DNA of 64,000 nucleotides from Streptacidiphilus pinicola (GTDB lineage: Bacteria > Actinomycetota > Actinomycetes > Streptomycetales > Streptomycetaceae), in contig NZ_QKYN01000014.1 in NCBI RefSeq assembly GCF_003258295.1, positions 1 through 64,000 of the forward strand, given 5' to 3'. How positions within the stretch are numbered: position 1 is the stretch's first letter; each line of letters starts with the position of its first letter. Positions 58,057 through 64,000 of the stretch are shown piece by piece. The notes under the pieces were generated by a model. The model saw nothing but the letters and a program-made list of their open reading frames with translations, was not told the DNA's origin and made no database searches. The position numbers and the translations under genes were made by a program.

Positions 58057-58590
58057 GTGGTCAGCACGCCGGATTTCGACCCCGAGGTGGTCCACGCCGA
58101 GCTGGAGCGCGTTCGAGCCGACTTCCACGACCTCCTTGGCGCCGCTGACGCGGAGGCGCTCGCACGCCGCACTGACGGGACACGGTGGACCAACGAGGAA
58201 CTGCTGTTCCACATGCTCTTCGGCTACCTGATCGTCCGCAGCCTGCTGCCCCTGGTCCGCCTGTTCTCACGTCTGCCCGCCAGGGTGGGGCGGTCCTACT
58301 CCCGCCTGCTCGACGTCGCGACATGGCCGTTCGACCAGGCCAACTACTTCGGCTCCGTCGCCGGCTCACGCGTGTTCGACCACCGGCGGATGGCCGCGAA
58401 GATGGACCGCACCGTGGCTGCGCTGCACCGGTCGCTCGATCGCGAGACCGAGCAGTCCCTGAACGCGGCGATGCACTTCCCCGCCCGCTGGGATCCCTTC
58501 TTCCGCGCCACGATGACCGTCGGAGAGGTGTATCGGTACGCAACACAGCACTACGACTTCCACCACAACCAGCTCACCCTCGGCGACTGA
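58057..58590 (+). CDS. DinB-like hypothetical protein
   Basis: This 177-aa helical protein has AELERVRADFHDLLGAADAEALARRTDGTRWTNEELLFHMLFGYLI in its first half (joined) and ends VGEVYRYATQHYDFHHNQLTLGD. The pattern of a four-helix bundle with His in ELLFHMLFG and in HYDFHHNQL is that of the DinB/YfiT fold, which binds a metal with three His. Members transfer thiols such as mycothiol. Its place between two ArsR genes suggests a thiol role in arsenic handling, which is inference. GTG 58057 has GAGGGAG 6 nt upstream. Confidence 0.72.
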   Translation: MVSTPDFDPEVVHAELERVRADFHDLLGAADAEALARRTDGTRWTNEELLFHMLFGYLIVRSLLPLVRLFSRLPARVGRSYSRLLDVATWPFDQANYFGSVAGSRVFDHRRMAAKMDRTVAALHRSLDRETEQSLNAAMHFPARWDPFFRATMTVGEVYRYATQHYDFHHNQLTLGD

Positions 58591-58611
58591 TCGTCCGGAG
58601 CCGGGATGCGG

Positions 58612-58980
58612 TCAGTGGCGCAGGTCAAGCAGGGCGGACATCGCCGCCACGACCTCGGGCGCGACCTTGTAGTAGACCCACGTGGCACGCCGCTCGGAGG
58701 TCAGCAGCCCGGCCTCCCTCAGCTTCTTCAAGTGGTGCGACACAGTCGGCTGTGACACGCCGACGTCGGAGATGTCGCACACGCACGCCTCGCCGCCCTC
58801 GTGCGAGGCGATCAGCGAGAACAGTCGAAGCCGCACCGGGTCGCCCAGCGCCTTGAACATCACCGCTGTGCGTTCGGCCTCCTCGGCCGACAACGGGCGC
58901 TCGGTCAGCGGGGGGCAGCACGGCGCCACCGTCTCCTCGGGCTGGAGGACCGGCAGCTCTCGCACGCTCAGATTCGACAT
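58612..58980 (-). CDS. ArsR-family regulator with vicinal Cys (third copy)
   Basis: This 122-aa winged-helix protein has an N-terminal extension with APCCPP, then MFKALGDPVRLRLFSLIASHEGGEACVCDISDVGVSQPTVSHHLKKLREAGLL (joined). The ACVCD pair is the classic As(III) site of ArsR (ELCVCDL type), and the N-terminal CC could add a third ligand. A palindrome lies 2 bp upstream of the start, in the gap to arsM. It is the best candidate to repress arsM. Confidence 0.87.
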   Translation of the reverse strand: MSNLSVRELPVLQPEETVAPCCPPLTERPLSAEEAERTAVMFKALGDPVRLRLFSLIASHEGGEACVCDISDVGVSQPTVSHHLKKLREAGLLTSERRATWVYYKVAPEVVAAMSALLDLRH

Positions 58981-58982
58981 GC

Positions 58983-58994
58983 GTCAATATTGAC
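58983..58994. promoter_or_regulatory. ArsR-type palindrome before the third arsR and arsM
   Basis: GTCAATATTGAC is a perfect 12-bp palindrome 2 bp before the third arsR start and 93 bp before arsM. Its AT-rich core differs from the rest of the region and matches the style of ArsR/SmtB operators. Confidence 0.6.
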
Positions 58995-59087
58995 ATCCGT
59001 CGAGGCAGGCGGCAAGCTCGGCTGTATCGACAGGCGTCAAATCAGGCTGGGTGGTCTCGCCGCGCAGCCCGGAGCAGGGAGGCAGCC

Positions 59088-59981
59088 ATGGCAGACACCC
59101 AGCAGGATCTGCGGGACCGGGTGCGCGCCGACTACGCGGCAGCCGCCCGCAAGGTGATCGACGGCGGGACCGGCTGCTGTTCCGGCACCGGGATCGAGGT
59201 CGACGCCTCCTTCGGGGCCGGCCTCTACCAGCCCGAAGACCATGAGGAGCTGCCGGCTCAAGCCCTGGCCGCCTCACTCGGCTGCGGCAACCCGACCGCG
59301 GTCGCCGAACTGCGCGCGGGGGAGCGGGTGCTGGACCTCGGGTCGGGCGGCGGCATCGACGTGCTGCTCTCCGCCCGGCGGGTCGGACCGACCGGCAAGG
59401 CGTACGGCCTGGACATGACCGAGGAGATGCTCGCGCTCGCCCGCACGAACGCCGCCAAGGCGGGGGCGTCGAACGTGGAGTTCCTCAAGGGCACGATCGA
59501 GGCGGTCCCGCTGCCCGCCGACAGCGTCGACGTGACCATCTCCAACTGCGTCATCAACCTGTCCACCGACAAGCCCGCCGTCTTCGCCGAGGCCTTCCGC
59601 ACGCTGGTCCCCGGCGGGCGCCTGGGCATCAGCGACGTCGTCGCCGACGACACCCTCACTCCCGCCGAGCGCGCCGAACGCGGCGGCTACGCCGCCTGCA
59701 TCGCCGGCGCCCTCTCCTTCGCCGAGTACCGCGGGGGACTGGAGGCCGCGGGCTTCACGGCCATCGACATCACCCCCACGCACGCCATCGCCGACGGCCT
59801 GCATGCCGCGATCATCAAGGCCACCAAACCCACCAGCGCCGTCTCGCCCGCCCCGCCGGCCGCCACACCGACAGCCGCGACGCCGTGCTGCGGCACCGGG
59901 CAGGCCGCCGAGGCAGCGGGCAGTTGCTGCGACCCGGCGGCAAAGGCGGACGCCGTCGCCGCCGGAACCGGCTGCTGCTGA
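59088..59981 (+). CDS. arsM: Arsenite S-adenosylmethyltransferase
   Basis: This 297-aa methyltransferase has SAM motif I VLDLGSGGGIDVLL (82-95), FGAGLYQPED and the three As-binding Cys of ArsM: Cys66 in SLGCGNPT, Cys154 in ISNCVINLS and Cys204 in YAACIAGAL. It methylates As(III) to mono- and dimethyl arsenicals. Beyond about residue 255 a Pro/Thr/Ala tail ends with CCGTG, SCCD and GTGCC, extra vicinal Cys that could carry arsenite. It is divergent from the third arsR and followed by the Cys-tailed oxidoreductase. Confidence 0.92.
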   Translation: MADTQQDLRDRVRADYAAAARKVIDGGTGCCSGTGIEVDASFGAGLYQPEDHEELPAQALAASLGCGNPTAVAELRAGERVLDLGSGGGIDVLLSARRVGPTGKAYGLDMTEEMLALARTNAAKAGASNVEFLKGTIEAVPLPADSVDVTISNCVINLSTDKPAVFAEAFRTLVPGGRLGISDVVADDTLTPAERAERGGYAACIAGALSFAEYRGGLEAAGFTAIDITPTHAIADGLHAAIIKATKPTSAVSPAPPAATPTAATPCCGTGQAAEAAGSCCDPAAKADAVAAGTGCC

Positions 59982-60047
59982 CCCGATCAGCCATCCCGTC
60001 CCACCGCTCACCCGTTCACGCATCCGAACCACCCGGAGACAACAGCC

Positions 60048-61373
60048 ATGAGCATGAGCACCACCGCGCAGCTTCCCGTCGCCGTGATCGGAGCGGGTCC
60101 GGTCGGCTTGGCCGCCGCCGCGCACCTGCTCGAACGCGGCTTGAACCCCCTGGTCCTGGAGGCCGGCCCGAGCGCGGGAACCGCCGTGCGCTCCTGGGGC
60201 CATGTGCGCCTGTTCTCCGCCTGGTCCGAACTGGTCGACCCGGCCGCCGCCCGTCTGCTGGAGCCCACTGGCTGGACCCACCCCGACCCCGGCCGCTACC
60301 CCACTGGCGCCGAATGGGCCGAGCTCTACCTGCAGCCCCTCGCCGCCGCCCTCGCCGACCGCGTCCGCTACAACACCACCGTGACCGGCACCGCCCGAGC
60401 CGGACGAGACCGCGTCGTCGACACCGATCGCGAGACCCAGCCCTTCACCGTCCACCTCCGCTCCGCCGACGGCCGCCAGGAGCGACTCCAGGCGCGCGCG
60501 GTCATCGACGCCTCCGGTACCTACAGCACTCCCAATCCGCTCGGCGCCGACGGCCTGCCCGCGCTCGGCGAGGACACCCACGCCGACCGGATCAGCTACC
60601 GGGTCCCGGACCTGACGGAGCCCCAGGTCCGCGCCCGCTTCGCAGGCAAGACCACGGCCGTTGTCGGCACCGGAGCCTCCGCCTTCACCGCCCTTGCGGC
60701 ACTCGCCGACCTGGCCGGGCAGGAGCCCGGCACCCGCGCGGTGTGGATCCTGCGCCGCGGCATCACCGGCAACACCTACGGCGGGGGAGACGCCGACCAA
60801 CTCCCGGAGCGCGGCGCGCTCGGCCAGAAGGCCAAGGCCGCCGTCGACGCCGGCCATGCCAGCGCGCTCACCGGATTCCGCACCGCCGCCATCGAACCCG
60901 CGGAGAGCGACCGACTGGTGCTCGTTGGCGAGGACGGCACCCGCACCCCGCCCGTCGACCAGATCATCGCGCTCACCGGCATGCGCCCCGACCTCTCCTT
61001 CCTGTCCGAGCTGCGCCTCGGCCTGGACGAGCGGTTGCAGGCCCCGATCAAGCTCGCCCCGCTGATCGACCCCAACCAGCACTCCTGCGGCACCGTCTAC
61101 CCCCACGGTGCGCTCGAACTCGCGCACCCGGAGGAGGGCGTGTACCTGGCCGGGATGAAGTCCTACGGTCGCGCCCCGACGTTCCTCGCACTGACCGGCT
61201 TCGAACAGGTCCGCTCCATCGCCGCCGCCCTCGCCGGCGACCACGAGGCCGCCGCCCGCGTCGAACTCACCCTCCCCGAGACCGGCGTCTGCAGCGGGGG
61301 CGGACTGGCCGCCGAGCCGGACGACACCACCGACACAACCGGTGGTTGCTGCAGCGTCCCCGCGCTGGGCTAG
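60048..61373 (+). CDS. FAD-dependent oxidoreductase with C-terminal Cys tail (ars-associated)
   Basis: This 441-aa flavoprotein has the FAD site VAVIGAGPVGLAAAAHLLERG (about 11-31, in two parts), RSWGHVRLFSAWSELVDP and a second nucleotide site TAVVGTGASAFTALAAL. FAD-binding EEGVYLAGMKSYGRAPTFLALTGFEQVRS (two parts) precedes the tail. The tail holds GVCSGGG and TGGCCSVPALG. It follows arsM by 66 bp with GGAGAC before the ATG. It probably oxidises or reduces an arsenical with NAD(P)H; the reaction is unknown. Confidence 0.8.
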   Translation: MSMSTTAQLPVAVIGAGPVGLAAAAHLLERGLNPLVLEAGPSAGTAVRSWGHVRLFSAWSELVDPAAARLLEPTGWTHPDPGRYPTGAEWAELYLQPLAAALADRVRYNTTVTGTARAGRDRVVDTDRETQPFTVHLRSADGRQERLQARAVIDASGTYSTPNPLGADGLPALGEDTHADRISYRVPDLTEPQVRARFAGKTTAVVGTGASAFTALAALADLAGQEPGTRAVWILRRGITGNTYGGGDADQLPERGALGQKAKAAVDAGHASALTGFRTAAIEPAESDRLVLVGEDGTRTPPVDQIIALTGMRPDLSFLSELRLGLDERLQAPIKLAPLIDPNQHSCGTVYPHGALELAHPEEGVYLAGMKSYGRAPTFLALTGFEQVRSIAAALAGDHEAAARVELTLPETGVCSGGGLAAEPDDTTDTTGGCCSVPALG

Positions 61374-61567
61374 GTTCGGCCCGGGAGAAACGCAGTATCG
61401 CTGCAGGTGGCGGGACATCTAGCCTGCGGTGCGTGCATCAGCCTCGAAGGCGCTGACAGCGATGCTTGGCCGCCCCGCTGTGAGCCTCAGCGGCATCCTC
61501 GCCGCTGACTGGCCACGGTCCGTACGGTCCTTGTCGCCTGAGCCAAGTGCCGTATCGAGCACGGAAA

Positions 61568-64000
61568 TCAGCCCTCCCATGCGGGCAGGTCGAGGACCAT
61601 CGTCAAGCCACCGCCCGGGGTGTCCTCCGGCGTGAGGGTGGCCCCCATGCATTCGGCGAAGCCGTGTGCGAGGGCGAGGTGCAGGGTGGTGCCCGCGCGG
61701 GAGCGGCCCTCGAAGGAGGGCACGGTGGGTTCGAACAGGCGGCCCGCCTCGCCCTCGCGGAGGCTGGGGCCGTGGTCGACCACGCGGAGTTCGACGCGCT
61801 CGCCGAGGGTGCTGCCGGAGACGACGACGTCCGAGCCGTCGGGGCAGTGGTCGATGGCGTCGGCGACGAGGTTGGCTAGGACGCGTTCGAGCAGGGCGGG
61901 GTCGGCCTCGACGGGAGGGATGTCGTCGAGGCTGCGCTGGCGCAGCAGTACCGGTCCGGGCAGCTCCTCGCGCACCGCGGCAAAGGTCGCGGACGGCTCG
62001 ACACGATCCGGACGCGGGACCAGGGTGCCGGCGTGCAGGCGGCTCAGGTCGTGGAGGTCCTCGGCGAGTTGGGCGAGTCGTTCGAGCGAATCCTCGGCGA
62101 TGTCGAGCAGCTGAGCCTGCCGGGCGGAGAGCGGGTCCTCGTCCTCACTGCGCAGGGCGCCGACGGCGGTGAGCGCCGCGGCGAGGGGGTCGCGCAGGTC
62201 GTGGCTGACGGCTGCGAGAAGCGCTGCGCGGGTGCGGTGGCTCTCCTGGGCGGGGACGGCCTCGGCGGCGGCGTGGGCAAGGCGGTCGCGGTCGAGCGCG
62301 GCGCGGACGTGGGCGGCGAAGGCGGTGAGGACCCGCCGGTCGGCGGCGGGCAGCGGGCGGCCACGAAGGACGAGCGCGGTGTCGTCGGTGACGGCCACCT
62401 CCTCGTCGGTCGCGCCGTGACGGGCGGAGCCGGCGGATGTGCCGGTCAGCGTGTCCGTGGCCAGGACGGTCTCGGCGCCGGACTGGTCGCGGGTGATCAG
62501 GGCGACGCGGTCCATGCCGAAAGTCTCACGCAGCCGGGTCAGCAGCGCCGGGATGGTCTCCTCGCCGCCGAGGACGTCGTGGGTGAGCACCGAGAGTGTC
62601 TCGGCCTCGGCGGTCGCCCGGGCCGCCCGTTGGGCCAGGAGCGTCGCGCGGTCGACGACCATGGCCACCACCAGCGCGACCGCGACGAAGGCGATCAGCG
62701 CCAGCACGTTGTTCGGCTCGGCGACGGTGAAGCGGTGGATCGGCGGGATGAAGTAGTAGTTGAGCAGTAGCGAGGCGGCGACCGAGGCCAGCAGCGCGGA
62801 GAGGATGCCGCCGAGCAGCGAGACGCCGACCACGACCGCGAGGAAGAGCAGGGTGTCGCTGGTCAGGTTGAGGCTGTGCCGGGCCTGGGTGAGCAGCAGC
62901 GTCATCAGCACCGGACCGGCCACCGCCGCGACGGGAGCGGCGAGTCGGCGTGCTCTTCGACGGGAGGACAGCAGGCGGGCCGCGTCACGGCCGCGTCCGG
63001 CCGCCTCGTGGGTGACCATGTGGACGTCGATGTCGCCGGACAGGGCGACTGTCGTCTCACCGATCCCCGTCCCGGTGAGGGTGCGACTGAGCCGTCCCCG
63101 GCGGCTGGTGCCGAGCACCAGCTGCGTGGCGTTCTCCGCGCGGGCGAAGTCCAACAGGGCGGTGGGGATGTGGTCGCCGACGACGAAGTGGTAGCTGCCG
63201 CCGATGCTCTCCACCAGTTGCCGTTGCGCGGCGAGCGCAGCCGGGGAAGCCTCCGTCAGCCCGTCCGTACGCGCGACGTGGACGGCGAGCAGTTCCCCGC
63301 CCGCCGAGCGCGCGGCGATGCGGGCGGCACGGCGGATCAGCGTCTCACCCTCGGGTCCGCCCGTGAGCGCGACGACGACGCGTTCCTTGGTCTCCCACAC
63401 GCCGCCGATGCCGTGCTCGGCGCGGTAGCGCTGCAGGCCCTCGTCGACGCGGCCGGCGACCCAGAGCAGTGCGAGTTCCCGCAGCGCGGTCAGGTTGCCG
63501 ACGCGGAAGTAGTTCGACAGCGCGGCGTCGACCTTCTCCGGCCCGTAGACGTTGCCGTGGACCATGCGGCGGCGCAGGCCCTCCGGGGGCATGTCGACGA
63601 GCTCGATCTGGTCGGCTCGGCGCACGACCTCGTCGGGGACGGTCTCGCGCTGAGGCACGCCGGTGATCTTCTGGACGACGTCGTTGAGTGACTCCAGGTG
63701 CTGCACGTTGACCGTGGTGAGCACGTCGATGCCGGCCGCGAGCAGCTCCTCGACGTCCTGCCAGCGCTTGGCGTGTCTGCCGCCGGGGATGTTGGTGTGC
63801 GCGAGCTCGTCGATGACGGCGACCTCGGGTCGGCGGGCGAGGATTGCGTCGGTGTCCATTTCGGTGAAGTGCGAGCCCCGGTACTCGCGTTCGAGGCGCG
63901 GCACGGCCTCCAGGCCGGTCAGCCGCTCCTCCGTGCGGGCGCGGCCGTGGGACTCGACCAGACCGACGACCACGGCCGTGCCGCGTGCGGCGCGGCGGTG
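61568..64000 (-). CDS. kdpD: KdpD-like osmosensitive histidine kinase (N-terminus beyond window)
   Basis: The gene continues past base 64000. Seen in order are the KdpD N-terminal domain with VVVGLVESHGR, VAVIDELAHTNIPGGRHAKRWQDV and NVQHLESLND; a USP-like domain (VVVALTGGPEGETLIRR); a DUF4118 membrane region of about four helices; a GAF-like domain; and HisKA with AAVSHDLRDPLAA. The ATPase part is unusual: the N-box reads NLVADAIDH with Asp for the second Asn, G1 is DHGPSL and G2 is GTTLHL where GxGLGL is expected. It may bind ATP poorly. No kdpE follows; the FAD gene converges across 194 bp with nothing visible. Confidence 0.87.
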   Translation of the reverse strand, partial: HRRAARGTAVVVGLVESHGRARTEERLTGLEAVPRLEREYRGSHFTEMDTDAILARRPEVAVIDELAHTNIPGGRHAKRWQDVEELLAAGIDVLTTVNVQHLESLNDVVQKITGVPQRETVPDEVVRRADQIELVDMPPEGLRRRMVHGNVYGPEKVDAALSNYFRVGNLTALRELALLWVAGRVDEGLQRYRAEHGIGGVWETKERVVVALTGGPEGETLIRRAARIAARSAGGELLAVHVARTDGLTEASPAALAAQRQLVESIGGSYHFVVGDHIPTALLDFARAENATQLVLGTSRRGRLSRTLTGTGIGETTVALSGDIDVHMVTHEAAGRGRDAARLLSSRRRARRLAAPVAAVAGPVLMTLLLTQARHSLNLTSDTLLFLAVVVGVSLLGGILSALLASVAASLLLNYYFIPPIHRFTVAEPNNVLALIAFVAVALVVAMVVDRATLLAQRAARATAEAETLSVLTHDVLGGEETIPALLTRLRETFGMDRVALITRDQSGAETVLATDTLTGTSAGSARHGATDEEVAVTDDTALVLRGRPLPAADRRVLTAFAAHVRAALDRDRLAHAAAEAVPAQESHRTRAALLAAVSHDLRDPLAAALTAVGALRSEDEDPLSARQAQLLDIAEDSLERLAQLAEDLHDLSRLHAGTLVPRPDRVEPSATFAAVREELPGPVLLRQRSLDDIPPVEADPALLERVLANLVADAIDHCPDGSDVVVSGSTLGERVELRVVDHGPSLREGEAGRLFEPTVPSFEGRSRAGTTLHLALAHGFAECMGATLTPEDTPGGGLTMVLDLPAWEG

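Noticed and set aside
61419-61652. 77-codon frame between the FAD oxidoreductase and kdpD
   Set aside because: It overlaps the kdpD 3' end, has mixed codon use and no motif.

Overview
This is 64 kb of very high-GC DNA with GC-rich third codon positions. Several features point to a Streptomycetaceae-type actinomycete: a DasR-like dre site before a chitinase-like gene, a ydaO (c-di-AMP) leader before an NlpC/P60 gene, a CspA-type cold-shock gene, an HTH-fused MurA, and several starts with a -10-like hexamer 6-7 nt upstream that suggest leaderless transcripts. I saw no rRNA, tRNA, CRISPR array, transposase or replication origin. Names rest on motifs read from the translations; no database search was possible.

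Layout. (1) 0-2.5 kb: the end of an unknown gene, then a YtrA-like GntR/ABC/permease operon behind a 16-bp inverted repeat. (2) 2.5-13.7 kb: a uronate or acidic-polysaccharide utilisation locus. It has a PL8 lyase, an IclR regulator, an unknown TIM-barrel-like protein, a KdgD-type dehydratase, uronate dehydrogenase, a 2,5-dioxovalerate-type aldehyde dehydrogenase, an MFS sugar porter and a second secreted lyase with an F5/8C-like module. A GTTCAT-N4-ATGAAC motif recurs in its regulatory gaps. (3) 13.7-27.7 kb: small stress, envelope and metabolic genes, including an ICMT-like methyltransferase, the NlpC/P60 hydrolase, a cold-shock protein, an ECF41 sigma factor with its AhpD-like partner, a GH18 protein, GAPDH, GlxA-like and LysR regulators and an MFS exporter. 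(4) 27.9-48.8 kb: a SpoIIE-type phosphatase/sensor, a secreted phosphoesterase, HTH-MurA, a Clp_N/HTH pair, a MarR-controlled ABC exporter, a MocR/LysE divergon, a CPA2 antiporter and a TetR/acyl-CoA dehydrogenase/DUF35 group. Most of these carry clear palindromic or repeated operator candidates.

(5) 48.8-53.1 kb is a decayed accessory stretch. Intact SnoaL, SDR and flavoprotein genes sit among remnants of an alpha/beta hydrolase, a carboxymuconolactone decarboxylase and possibly a cold-shock gene. (6) 53.1-61.4 kb is an arsenic island: arsC, a broken arsC copy, a truncated thioredoxin reductase, three ArsR regulators, an aquaglyceroporin, ArsO, ArsN1, ArsM and a Cys-tailed FAD oxidoreductase, with no ArsB or ACR3 pump visible. 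(7) 61.6-64 kb: the C-terminal part of a KdpD-like kinase, cut by the window end, with degenerate ATP-binding boxes.

Working together: region 2 appears to cleave an extracellular uronic-acid polymer, import the sugars and oxidise them to 2-oxoglutarate, with at least two steps not assigned. Region 6 appears to reduce arsenate, let arsenite leave through a channel, methylate it and modify organoarsenicals.
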